DNA of 64,000 nt from Phytophthora hibernalis (Eukaryota > Oomycota > Peronosporomycetes > Peronosporales > Peronosporaceae): positions 124,001 through 188,000 of the forward strand of contig JAAKBF010000047.1 in the NCBI GenBank assembly GCA_012656075.1, written 5' to 3'. The notes under the pieces are model-generated. The model was not told the DNA's origin. It ran no database searches and worked only from the letters and a program-made list of their open reading frames with translations. Of the stretch, positions 1-10,099 are shown piece after piece. A program made the position numbers and the translations under genes. Within the stretch, counting starts at the first letter, position 1, and each line of letters opens with the position of its first letter.

Positions 1-657
1 AACGCAGTGAGTGCAAAGATTCGTCACAACCTACTGGAGCTGCTCAAAGTGGTCGTTGAACCAGCAGACAACACAGAGCAAGTTTTTACTCCCTCCGTTG
101 CGCGTGTTAGCAGGCTAGAAGCGGAGTTTGCTTCAAGGCCGAGCAGACCACCCATGACGAGTAATCGGGATCGACGCGCTGAAGAGGAGCTTGATCGGTG
201 GCTTGAAGACGAAGTTGATGTAGAGCGGCGCGATGACAGTATGCCGAAAGAAACGGTACTTGAGTTTTGGCAGCGCCGTCAGCACGAGGGTGAATATCGT
301 ATTATCCCAAAAGCTGTCAAAGTGTTGTTCGCCATTCCGGCGTCATCGTGCGAGATCGAACGTGATTTTAGTGTAAGTGGAACCATGGTGAACTCCCAGC
401 GCACGAGTCTAGCTGATCACAATATTGACATGTGTTCATTTCTAAATCGGAATCGCGACTTGGTTGACCTGCTTCAGTGCGAGGAAATCCCGAAGGGCCA
501 ACACCATCTACACACGCCATCCAACTTTATTTTCCCATTTGACTCTGATCTGGACTTTGAAATGGATGAAATGACGAGCGATATTCTAGCCAACTTCGTC
601 TCCAGCACTTCGTTGCTCGATGATATGGGGGAGGAAGAGGAGAAGACTTCGTTGTGA
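1..657 (+). pseudogene. hAT-family transposase, C-terminal part, cut by the left window edge
   Basis: The frame is open from the first base and ends at a TGA, leaving about 218 residues of a C-terminus. Residues around position 300-470 (FAIPASSCEIERDFSVSG, then LADHNIDMCSFLNRN) match the hAT dimerisation domain, whose hallmark is a small-residue/SSCEIERDFS block followed by a conserved leucine/arginine stretch. hAT transposases cut and paste DNA with an RNase H-like fold; only the dimerisation end is visible here. The tail is acidic (ending in an EEEE-rich segment) with no recognised motif. The rest of the gene lies outside the window, so whether the element is intact cannot be judged. Identification is by family motif; activity is unknown. 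Confidence 0.8.
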
Positions 658-951
658 ATGCATTTGGAGATTTACATGAAAAATATACGTGTTGGCAACT
701 CGAAAGTGTCTGTTGTTCTAGCATTAGTTTTTGTGAAACTCGATGCCAGCTCAACATCTCTTCATTTCTTACGGCTCTTTTCTTGCTCGACAAGTATCGT
801 CGAGCTGCCGTCTCCGCTCACTGCGACCTGTAGCTGGATCTCAGAGATAACAGCTCTTAGATTCACCCGCACGGCTTGTTGTTGGTGATGTGGGCTGTAC
901 TGCTGTTGCTGCGCGTTCTCTCGAACATCGATTGGTTGTGTCAGCACAACA

Positions 952-2525
952 TCATCCAGCCCCGAGTACTCGTTTCCTGCAACACGATTGCTTCCTCTTG
1001 TTATGAAAATGCCTTTTCTTCACCCTCCGTCTCTCTAAGCGACTCATGCTCCATTCTAGAGCCATCATGTTGCGAGACGAGAAGGGCCCCGCTGAACATC
1101 TTTTGATCGGTACTAGACGGTGTTCCTTGCAAGCCAAAAGACGAATCCTCCATGTAAGTCCTCCTCCAAGCCTCTTGCATTCGTCTTTCAAGGTGGTAAT
1201 CATCGTTGGTGGCGCCATAATCTCCGTTCGTATCCGTGTCGTCGTTAACGGGCTCTGCCGTGGCTTCGGTTGTTCTACATTAAATGCCATCGTATGTACT
1301 TCGTCTTTAATGGCCTTGCAAATGACGTCAACAGCTGACTGTATACTGCGATCAATTATGCAGCGAGTTTCGTTGAGATCAATCTGAAAAGTAGTTTCTT
1401 GCTCCGAGGCATCAACTGGTGTGAGCGCTCGCTCACCTTGAACATCATTCCATCTTTGCTGCACTTCCTTCTGCACCATTTCTGATATGGCTGCTTCGAG
1501 CTCGGCATCCTCATGCAGACGGCCTTTCTTTCTCATGCGCACACCACCTGATCTCGAAGGGCTGCGGTAGCGTCAGCCTGACGCTAAATTTGCAAATTCA
1601 GGTCTGATTGAGTTTTCGTGAGAGCCTTCTGCATTCGGGCTTCCGTGTTTGACGTTATTTCCCAGTGGATTCTTGTAGAGGTTCTCCACCACGGTTGACG
1701 CTCTGCAACAACTCTTGTCTAATCTCTTCACACGCCAGGTGAATGGCCCTTTCTAGGGATATTTTTATAGCAGCTTTAGCACCCTCGGAGGCTGCTTGCA
1801 CTTGCTGCTGTACGAGCTGATCCGTCTCCTGTCCAAGCCGCATCTGGTTTTGGGAGGTCGTGAACTTGGCCTCGACGAGTTGTTGAATGTGAGCTGTGAT
1901 TTTCTCGAGTTCCCCGTCAACTTTGGTCGCTACCTCCTCCAGCCTCTGATGAACCTTCGACTTGAGCAGAATTAGCCAACTTTGACGCGGTGGTTTCTCG
2001 CTGCACGTCTCGTAGAGTCTGGGCTAGGCGATCGTTCACGAAGTGCTCAATTTCGCCACCTCGCTCGTCTTGAATCATCTGCATTCTCTGAAATTGCTCG
2101 TGGAGACCTGCGTGCGTTGCCGTTAGCACCTCTCCAAGCTTCTCGACAATGATGCGCTGTTGTTCGGTGATATTCCTCACACTGGTTTCCGTCAAAGCCT
2201 GCACAGCCATGAGCGCTGCGTTCTGGGCATCGCTTTGCCCCTGCTGCTGATACTGTAGCGCCGTGTGCTCAGCAGCAAGAGCCTGGGTCCGAAGGAGTAG
2301 ATGCTGAGCAAGACTGGCTAGTTGGTCTCCGACGCTGGGAACTTGATCGATGGCTGATGGCGCTTGGTCGACGTGCTCGACGATTGCAGTCTGCATGTCT
2401 TCAGCCGCACATAGCGACGCTGCTTCTTCTGCGGCACGTTGTGCTCGGGTGAGAACCATCGTGTTGGACGGATGCGATTTTCCCACCGTCTCGAGATCTT
2501 GTAAATATTCGACTGAGCTTTGCAA
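952..2525 (-). pseudogene. Broken coiled-coil ORFs, possibly gag-like retroelement remnant
   Basis: Three open segments lie in line on this strand (about 2525-1917, 1843-1655 and 1542-952), separated by stops. The most upstream contains a start reading MVLTRAQRAAEEAA and then a long Gln/Ala/Glu-rich helical region typical of a coiled coil. The later pieces are also helical and charged, and the last ends in a basic stretch (RRRVKKRHFHNKRK). A short MxLTRAQ start followed by coiled coil is something I associate with gag-like proteins of oomycete LTR retroelements, but I see no zinc knuckle, protease or reverse transcriptase nearby, so this is a guess. Alternatively it is a decayed host coiled-coil gene. 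Confidence 0.35.
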
Positions 2526-2569
2526 ATATCTCGGCTGAGTGAAGCGGATGAATGTCCAATCACCGCAAA

Positions 2570-4155
2570 TTATATTTTCTGCCAGTGAGACCCGCGGAGA
2601 AGGAGCACAAGCGCAAGGAGCGCCGCAAAGTGCTTCTGCTCCCCTCCAGAAAACGATTTGTGCAATGAGCGTCTAAAACCTTGCGAGCACTGCTCGTGAG
2701 GTTTTAGTGCTCCTCCTTTTCCAGGGAGCAGTGCTCCCACTTTGCTCGTCCGAGGCTTGCCCGAGGCAGCGACGTTTCCCGCCCTCATACATTTTACGGA
2801 AGCTCGTCGAACGCGTGGACTGGACCAACGTACTTGTCGATCCATCCGTTGTTGAGTACGTCAAGGAGATTTGCGGGATGTTCATGGTGCGCTTTCTAGT
2901 GAGCTGCATACATATCTGCCCTAGACACCGAGACGTTTTCAACAACCCGTTCTGCTTATCGTTTAAGTTGGTGGAAGAGCTGAATGCGCCATGCAGTTGG
3001 AAGGCTAACTACAACGATTGTTCGTGTTACAACGCAAATGTCGACCAACTTCATTTCTGCAGTAAAGCAAGGTCAATAAAAACTTCACACCTTCTTGAAT
3101 TTGTATACTTTATTCGAGTTATATGCACATGTTGAATTATTGCTGCATTTAGATCGCAACAGGTACCCAACTTCTACAATATGATTGCACGTGCATCTGA
3201 ATGAGTAAAAGACAGGTTTGATGGTAGCCGGTCCTGCCTCGAGCGACGAGGTGTAGTTTCACGGGTTGAAGACGCCGCTAGTTGTGTATGTTCTGCGTAT
3301 GATGCACTTTGTGGTGACTCACTTGACCTCACCACAGGACTACAACTGCTAGACTCCCAAACGGCTTCATCAGACTGCCGGGTGCGCTACAGCTCACTGC
3401 GGCAACACACCAACAGTTTCAAGGGTCATATCGTGAGCAAGGCTTCGGGTGGACGATTCAAATTCGCTGTCGCGCGCCACCCACACTCTTGGGGTTGTTC
3501 TTCGATCTCTTGGGCGCCCTCGTTTTCGTTTTCATGGGGCGGATGGTTGAAGTGAGGCTACAGTTTGCCGTACAACCACCATCAAAGTAGCTGCTACCTC
3601 TCCGTCGCCGACGCCTGTGCGTTCTGCATAGCCTAACGGCGACCGTTAATGAGAGGCCTCGCTAGCTGTGTTTAGCACCCTGGGATGTTCGAAGCGGCTC
3701 ATCCGCTTATTGGGGTCTCTCCTTGGCTACTTGGCTTGAATGGGGAAGGAGGCGTCGGATCTGTCTTCTGTCTCAGCGAATCGGATTGTGGGCGAAAGAG
3801 GGAGAGCATTGCATCCTCGATTCTATATCAAGTTTCAAAGTATCAAATACAAACGTTTCAAGTCAAATAACCCAAATCAATTTATTACCACGGCCAGGAT
3901 ATAGCATTTGGGCGGTCATATTTATAATACTAAAAAAGACAATTGCAGACGACAATTTTCATGGTGAAACTCATATATTTACGATTATTCGATTACCAAG
4001 CTCATTGAGCACTTCCAACGTGCTGCCATTGATCTAGCTGGCAACGCCTTGGGCACAACCCGGCCATTCCAGTTGCGATGATCACTTACCTCTTGTGATC
4101 TTTCATAGGGACTGACAGAACAACTTTCCATAGGCAGTCTAGCCTCTGCGCTGCA
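2570..4155. other. Stretch without a supportable gene
   Basis: Only short open frames with no recognisable family occur here, the longest being 142 codons on the plus strand from 2707. Given the neighbours this is probably decayed repeat sequence. Confidence 0.5.
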
Positions 4156-4159
4156 ACCT

Positions 4160-4481
4160 GAAGCGCGCAGGGGTGCTGACGATTCGCGCCATTATCTAAT
4201 GGAATGATAGAGATAGGGTGCTGACGATTCGCGCCATTATCTCTATCATTCCATTAGATACGGCACCAACTTCAATCGCGACAGACTATCACAGAGCAGC
4301 CTGAAGCGCGCAGGGGTGCTGACGATTCGCGCCATTATCTAATGGAATGATAGAGATAATAGCGCGAATCGTCAGCACCCCTTTCTAATGGAATGATAGA
4401 GATAATGGCGCGAATCGTCAGCACCCCTGCGCGCTTCAGGCTGCTCTGTGATAGTCTGTCGCGATTGAAGTTGGTGCCGTA
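4160..4481. repeat. Nested fold-back (inverted-repeat) element, MITE-like
   Basis: Two long arms are reverse complements of each other: 4259-4338 (starting TACGGCACCAACTTCAATCG) and 4402-4481 (ending in the complement). Between and beside them, a core reading GGTGCTGACGATTCGCGCC occurs again at about 4171, 4216 and 4313 on the plus strand and at about 4352 and 4403 on the minus strand, each next to a block reading TCTAATGGAATGATAGAGAT or its complement. The whole could fold into a strong hairpin with internal hairpins. It encodes nothing. This is the structure of a fold-back or MITE element in which copies have inserted into or duplicated one another. Confidence 0.75.
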
Positions 4482-4618
4482 AGATAATGAGTGGGATTCA
4501 TGATATCTTTCATGATCTGCCTGCATTACGTGAATACATTGCCCAAGCTAGTAACCAATCAGCGCATAGCGGTGACAATATTGACCGATTGGGACCCAAT
4601 ATTAGCAATATATTGAAG

Positions 4619-4740
4619 CAAGTACCGTGGTCTATGAAGGGGGTCATTTTGCCCCTATCACCATCTCCGTACCACTGTGCGGAAGGGACACCAGTCCAGG
4701 CGAGTACAGTGCTTTATGAAAGGGGTCATTTTGCCCCCCT
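4619..4740. repeat. Imperfect direct repeat, about 82-base spacing
   Basis: A block around AAGGGGGTCATTTTGCCCC at 4633-4655 recurs at about 4715-4738. The flanks are also similar (AGTACCGTGGTCTATGAA versus AGTACAGTGCTTTATGAA), giving an imperfect two-copy repeat just outside the left end of the pogo-like element. Each core is itself partly palindromic (GGGG...CCCC). Confidence 0.6.
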
Positions 4741-4827
4741 TCATGACTTAACATCTTGGCTTGTATGGTATTCTTTAATTAAATCAACACACCGCGTTCA
4801 CGAAGGTGTTTTAGCTGGACCAATAAG

Positions 4828-6389
4828 TGGCACGGTCTAAATTACCGACTCGTATGCGCCTGCCCGTTCTTTCGCTACGAGCCTCCCTGCGACATCCACA
4901 GTGGAGCGTTTTCTAATTTTTGCCAGCCACAGCAACAGAGGAAGCAGCAGCACCTCGTTACGCACCTCTTCGATGACCGCTTCGCGGTGATTCAGCCACT
5001 CCGCTGTACCCATTGTTCCGTTGACACCGCCACTTTCATACAAGTCCAAGCGCGCTTTCAGCGCTACTGATGACAATGGCCAGATGCCACACTTCCGGTA
5101 GCCATTAATGGAGCTCGTTGGTTTGTCTACGAGGGATCGGCGGTACGCCGTACAGGCGATTTTAAATGCCTTGGACTTCCTGAGCACGGAGTCGCTGACA
5201 GCGCACAGCCGCTCAAGCATAAACTCTTGCACACAATCCTTGTAAGGTTTGAACAGTGCAACGTCCAAGGGTTGGAAGAGGTGGGTCACATTAGCTGGCA
5301 ATGTCACCAGCATGATTCCGCACTCGACACACGTCTCAGCAGCCTCTATAATTCCATAAACCCGGTAAAAATGATATGGGTTAGAATATCGTTTTGAGCA
5401 GGGTTGATGTAGCCATTTGCTTACCTGGGCCAATGTACGTGTAGCTGTTGTACACGATTAACACCACCGGCTTCTTCAGCTCGGAGATCTGCCCCCAAAA
5501 ACTGGAGCCACTCCACGAAAATCTTCTTGTTGCTAAATCCTTGGGGACTCCCGTGATTGCGGCGTTCTTGATGTTGAGGGTAGCGATGTCTTCTCGGAAG
5601 AGTCGCTCTCCTGGGACAATCAGCTAAGGGGGCATGGCTGTACCAGAAGCACTAACAGCTCCTACAACCGTCATGTGAAAGCTGGGCTTGGTCTCCTTGC
5701 ACCATACGTTGGCGGAGCCACGCACAGCTACCACCTTACGCCGAGCCGTCTTCGGCATGAACGAAGTTTCGTTCATGTTGAAGACGCGGCTGGCGTCGAT
5801 CTTCATCTCAATGAATAGTTTCGCCAACGTGTAGAATAGCATGCCTACCCCTTCTTCACCAGCAGCGTTGCGCACCCGCGCGATGCTTTGAGCGAGCCGG
5901 TTTGATAGGGCAGGGTGGCGCCCGAGGAAGCGCCGGTACCAGCCTCCGGTCAGTAACCTCGTTAGTGTTGTGCGCGTCGGCATAGGACGAGACATTGCAT
6001 GGTCAAGCATTACACTTGCCTTCGCGATTATCTCCTTGCGCCCAACCAGCACTCCGCAGCGCTGTATTGCGGCCACACACTCACCAGGTCATCCTCTAGC
6101 CCAGTAGAACCAGAGGCTTAGACCAGGGCGCCTGGCCACCATCTTGTGTCCTCTTGACCAACTGAAACAGTGTGCGCAGTGGCAGATGCGACGTCCGCGC
6201 AATCGCAGCCTTTTTCTCGCCTGCAGCTACACGCGCCAGCGCACGACCGATGTCTTCGTTGGTGTACGTGGTCTCCTCCTCCATCTCGAACGCGTGGAGC
6301 CCACAAATGCGTGGAGGCCACAGAGGCTTATTGACTGTAAAATTTAAAATGACCTTTCAAAAATGATAAACACCCTGCGGACCGTGCCA
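4828..6389 (-). mobile_element. Decayed pogo/Tigger-type DNA transposon
   Basis: A transposase-derived gene on the minus strand is bracketed by the 10-base inverted repeat TGGCACGGTC at 4828-4837 and its complement at 6380-6389, giving an element of about 1.56 kb, a plausible size for a compact pogo/Tigger copy. I see no TA duplication directly beside the repeats, so the exact ends are uncertain. Further copies of the complement (ACCGTGCCA) lie just outside, at about 6465 and 6483, which may mean a second end or a nested remnant. Confidence 0.55.
4837..6284 (-). pseudogene. pogo/Tigger-like DDE transposase, degenerate
   Basis: The gene reads leftwards. The first piece (about 6284-6100) carries a helix-turn-helix of the psq/CENP-B kind (DIGRALARVAAGEKKAAIAR). 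The second (6076-5624) has the start of the DDE domain: where active relatives have NMDET, this copy has NMNET, so the first catalytic Asp appears to be Asn. The third (down to 4837) has the family signature LPANVTHLFQPLDVALFKPYK. Before it, the expected V-Y-D-N block reads VYNSY, so the second catalytic Asp also appears lost. A short intron-like gap with GTAAGC..TTATAG lies at about 5365-5450, and stops separate the first two pieces. The copy should be inactive. Confidence 0.75.
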
Positions 6390-6437
6390 ACAACTGATCC
6401 GAAAATAGACTAGCCAATGGCCTGTGAGAACGCGTTT

Positions 6438-6637
6438 TTAGGTTTTAATTGGTGGAAAAGCGCACCGTGCCACGAATTGGCACCGTGCCAGAGAGGGAGA
6501 CGGGTCGTCACCAAAGATTGAGGAAACACCACCAGAGCTTTCGGGGAGATCACCATAGATTTGATCAAAATCCCCAACTCCTTGGACTGGGGAAAACACC
6601 AGAGATTTAGGAAACGCCACCATAACAATGAGCGCAC
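6438..6637 (-). repeat. Degenerate minisatellite, about 21-base unit (copy 1)
   Basis: Read on the minus strand, a loose unit like TCTATGGTGATCTCCCCGAA occurs about five times with variation (TTATGGTGGCGTTTCCTAAA, TCTGGTGTTTTCCCC, TCTGGTGGTGTTTCCTCAA, TTTGGTGACGAC). The same unit, in the opposite orientation, occurs at 8605-8770. A frame stays open through the repeats but shows no protein signature. Confidence 0.5.
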
Positions 6638-7313
6638 ATCACCTAGGCAAGCTGTACAGCTTCAACGATTATAGTAGTTGTGTTTCGTTGGGTTTCCAAT
6701 ACATCGGCTAGCGGGCAAGCTACTATTGTCGCTGGTTCTACATACATGTAAATGATTAAATGCAGGGGGTGACTAGGAGGAATTCACTTATAATAGTCTC
6801 CACGTACGGTGCGGAGAAGACATACTGGACATACAGGTAAGCAAAGACCCCGAACTTACTCGTTGTTTGGGTAATAAATAATAACCCGAGTCTCGAACCT
6901 ACTGGTACCTGTCGTGCGACGACAGGGACAACGACGTCTGCAGTGCTGCTATGCCCTGCGCCACATCCACCGCCAAGTGTGGGTTCTTTTCATCACGTGC
7001 AGTAAACTCCAGGCCTTTTGCGCTGCCAACGAAGTGACCAGCGATATGAAGGTGGCACTATGGCAAGTAGCAAGAACGACAAGCGATGGCTGGCGGCCTG
7101 TATTGCTTTGGGGCCAACCATTGGTCGAATGTATATATACTGAACTAGACTAAACTTTGTGAGCAGGGAACGGAAACTGGATGTCAAAAGTTAGTTTTGA
7201 AGAAGAAATATGTTGTGTTGTATGTCATACAATTGCAATATCAGCGTGAACTAACTCCTACGGCGCTTCGTGGGAAGGCCGCATTTAGAAATCGATCGTA
7301 GTACCATGCACTG

Positions 7314-7394
7314 ATGGATCCTGCTCACTTTGTTCACGGTAAATGATCCGGCAATGGATCCCGCTCGTTGTTCACGGTAAATGGATCCGGCAAT
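7314..7394. repeat. Two-copy tandem repeat, about 40-base unit
   Basis: The unit starts at ATGGATCC and contains GTTCACGGTAAATG.ATCCGGCAA. It is present twice in direct succession, at about 7314-7353 and 7354-7394, with small length differences. No gene overlaps it. Confidence 0.7.
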
Positions 7395-8604
7395 GATCGG
7401 AGGCCGACCACTGCCTTCAGAAGAGCAAAAACACGTAGCATGATGTGCGCTTGCTCGGATACCCCAATATCATCATGGGGGCGGGTACCGGCTTCAAAAC
7501 GAGAAAGTCTCGATGTGTAACCCACTGCTTGTTCAACGCGCTCTGACAATTCTGGGGAATGTGTAGTACGGTCAACGAAGCGATGTCCGGCTTACCCCAC
7601 CGCTTTGACGAACGAACAAATGTTTGATTCGGGTCGGGCATCCTAGGACAATTCAACATGAGGTCATGCGTACTGTGAATAATATGTAAACATATTCCGA
7701 ATTTGGCACTAAAACTGCAGATACATCTCTCGGCATACTTTGCCATTGCATGCGCAGAATATGGATCGACTTGAACGGCGACTTCACCACGCGCAGCAAA
7801 TTCCAGACGATGGTTGCGCTGCCATCAGTACAAAGTGACCAACGAGAGGTAGGTGGCACTGTGATAAGTAGTACATGTACATACGACAACAGCTCTAGGC
7901 GCTCATGTATTGCGTTGTAGAGATAGAGATTTCGGAAACGTCTGAGCACACATTGCCAGTGGAAGGCGTACCAGTACATCATCAGCTACTTGTAGCACAC
8001 TAATATCAGCACTAGCACATTATCCCAGCACTGAGGCCATTATGAAAGTGCTGGTGTACCCCTACGACCACCTCACAAAGCAGTGCGGCATCGTAAGGAG
8101 GTATAATTAGTTGCACGACGGTGCCCAATTCGTCGGATCGCATGGAGGCGCGTACTCGAACACGAACGAGAGAGAACCCTCCTCCACGTCGAAACCGAAC
8201 GCACGTTGGTAGAAATGTTGTTGCTGCGTTGGTCCGTGGAAATGGCGTATAATGCTTGCCAATCGTCCACGTCAGCGTTGCTAGTAAACAATGGGCGTCC
8301 TACAGTATTCACCATGATATAATGACCATGCAGATGAAGCCCTGCTTCGAGCCGTATGCAGTCACGATCTCCCAGTCCATCCTCCGCTAGACCCTTTCTC
8401 CAGCAGCGTACAAGTAAACGCCTCTGAGTTATTGCTCAGCACGTGTGTAACTGTACCTGCTGGTTTAAGACGGCGTGCATGACCCCAACTCACCGGGTCC
8501 TGCAGAGCGTGACTATAAATAGAGGGAAGTCTTAAAGTCTTAAAATCTCTGTGCCCATGAAACTACTGTTGTCTGTAGCAACGCAATCAAAAGTGTATTG
8601 CGGA

Positions 8605-8770
8605 CCATAAACTTATGGTGATGAACCCCAAGTCTACGGTGTTTCCCCGAAATTTATGGTGCGTGATTACACTGCCAACCTATGGTGGTGATTTTATTTT
8701 CTCTGATGGCGATCCCGATATGTGTGGTGGCGATACCCCCACTCCGTACCAGAACTGGCATTTTACCTTA
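8605..8770 (+). repeat. Degenerate minisatellite, about 21-base unit (copy 2)
   Basis: On the plus strand the units read TTATGGTGATGAACCCCAA, TACGGTGTTTCCCCGAAA, TTATGGTGCGTG, TATGGTGGTG and TGTGGTGGCGATACCCCC. They share the TATGGTG..CCCC theme with 6438-6637 but face the other way, so the two loci form a widely spaced inverted pair about 2 kb apart. Confidence 0.5.
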
Positions 8771-8956
8771 CATTTTGTTGGCGGGTGGTCTCAATATTTG
8801 TGCATTTTTGTGAAAAGTGTATTATCGGAAAGCTCCTGTAAAAACAGTCGAAAACGAGTAGTTATACGCTTTGTAAGAGAGAAAAGAGCTCATAATATTT
8901 CACCCAAATAGTACTACATATATACTATTTAAGAACGCTACGAGCCCAATTCTTTA

Positions 8957-9052
8957 GACGGCAGAAGCGCTTTGGAATAATATTTCAAAAATAGTATTTT
9001 AAAGTACTATATTGGCCGATTTTTAATAGTTATGCTGCGACGGCAGAAGCGC
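8957..9052. repeat. 14-base direct repeat flanking an AT-rich insertion-like block
   Basis: GACGGCAGAAGCGC occurs at 8957-8970 and again at 9039-9052. The 68 bases between are AT-rich and include ATAGTATTTTAAAGTACTAT, close to an inverted partner upstream at about 8908-8932 (ATAGTACTACATATATACTA). The downstream copy lies inside the first codons of the STK19-like gene. This arrangement fits an insertion with a target duplication at the 5' end of that gene, or a small local duplication. Confidence 0.45.
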
Positions 9053-10087
9053 AAGCGCACATCCGCCGCCGCTGCTGTGGCTGAAGAGGGTGACGAGGAA
9101 TGGACGCATCCGCGGATCTCATCGATGACACCATGTCTTCCATCCAGCTGCTAATGAACCGTAACACCGACGGGTTTGCAGCCATCGGACTACCTCCACT
9201 GGTAGTTTGGCATCAACTGTAAGTATGAACTCCTCAACTCATCTTGTTCTTTGCTCAGCATATTATTATTTTAAACGCGTGATTGTATTCTTGCATACAG
9301 CTACACCATTTTACCCAACCGAACTTTTGTCGACCAGAACGTAATATTGATGGTTGCGATCGGCTCCTGTAAGCCAACTAACCTGACTTTCTATTGCTGA
9401 TGCGGCAGGTGCATCGACAGCGAAATAAATGCAAACTGGTGACATTCAAGATTCCTTCAGGGCCAGATGATATTGCAATTTTGCGCACCGAGGATTACAT
9501 TGCAGAGGTGGAGAAATACGAAAGCGTCTTTCGCGCCCAACTTCTTCAGCATCCTGGAGATAAAACCATCTCCTCCAAGTTGGAAGCTCTCACTGTTTTT
9601 GGACGATCACTACCGCAACTTTCTTCGCTATCAACTCCCCCATTCAAAGTATTGGTATCGAAGATGAGTGCGAGCGGGAGCCCAAAGGACAAGCAGCAGA
9701 TGCGAGATATGGTGGTGTACGTCACAGCGACGTTTGATAGTCAAATAGGCAGCAACTAATGTGTGGTGCTCGATTTGGTGCTTCCTGTAGGCAGATCCAG
9801 CGACTCGGATTTTTATTGCCGACGACTCGGTTGGATGACGAGGCGTACTCTTTTTCCATTCCGGGGTGGGCAAGCTCGTTTCTGCGATCAAGAAGACGCG
9901 AACGCAGGTCTTGACCACGCTAAAGCGCACGAAGTACAAGGAAATGCATGAACACCAGTTGAAGAAAGCAAAACTGAAGCACTCAGTGTTCCAGCTTGAG
10001 TTTCATCTAGCTGATATGGAAGGCTGCGGCTTGATTCACCGCACCAATGTCACGTCGGGTGTTTTGGTCGCGCTTGCCGAGAAGTAG
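9032..10087 (+). pseudogene. STK19-like protein gene, frame-broken
   Basis: The pieces together resemble STK19, a small nuclear winged-helix protein now linked to transcription-coupled DNA repair. A basic start (MLRRQKRKR, 9032) is followed by a segment ending DGFAAIGLPPLVVWHQL. An intron (about 9220-9300, GTAAGT..CATACAG) leads to YTILPNRTFVDQN, a second intron (about 9340-9409) to VHRQRNKCKLVTFKIPSG and ILRTEDYIAEVE. The last exon ends VGKLVSAIKKTRTQVLTTLK...VALAEK, matching the family's GAGRF.K.F..GR..VL end. Breaks: one base seems missing at about 9099 and one G at about 9866-9869, and the junction near 9745-9793 has no good donor. It may be a pseudogene in repeat-rich DNA or a real gene with sequencing errors. 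The family call rests on these blocks from memory. Confidence 0.6.
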
Positions 10088-10099
10088 CTTCAATTCATG

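Larger units (their letters stand above)
6640..9030. other. Gene-free, repeat-derived stretch
   Basis: No open frame here belongs to a recognisable family. Two segments resemble each other: about 7000-7075 and about 7790-7860 both carry GCGCTGCCA..AAGTGACCA..GGTGGCACT with scattered changes. The area also holds the 40-base tandem repeat at 7314-7394, the second minisatellite copy at 8605-8770 and an AT-rich block at 8900-9030. It looks like layers of old non-autonomous elements. Confidence 0.5.

Noticed and set aside
4487..4840. 117-codon plus-strand frame beside the fold-back element
   Set aside because: It runs through the imperfect direct repeat and has no similarity to a known protein.
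9760..9960. Small protein RSSDSDFYCRRLGW.. in the STK19 region
   Set aside because: It is the wrong frame of the last STK19-like exon.
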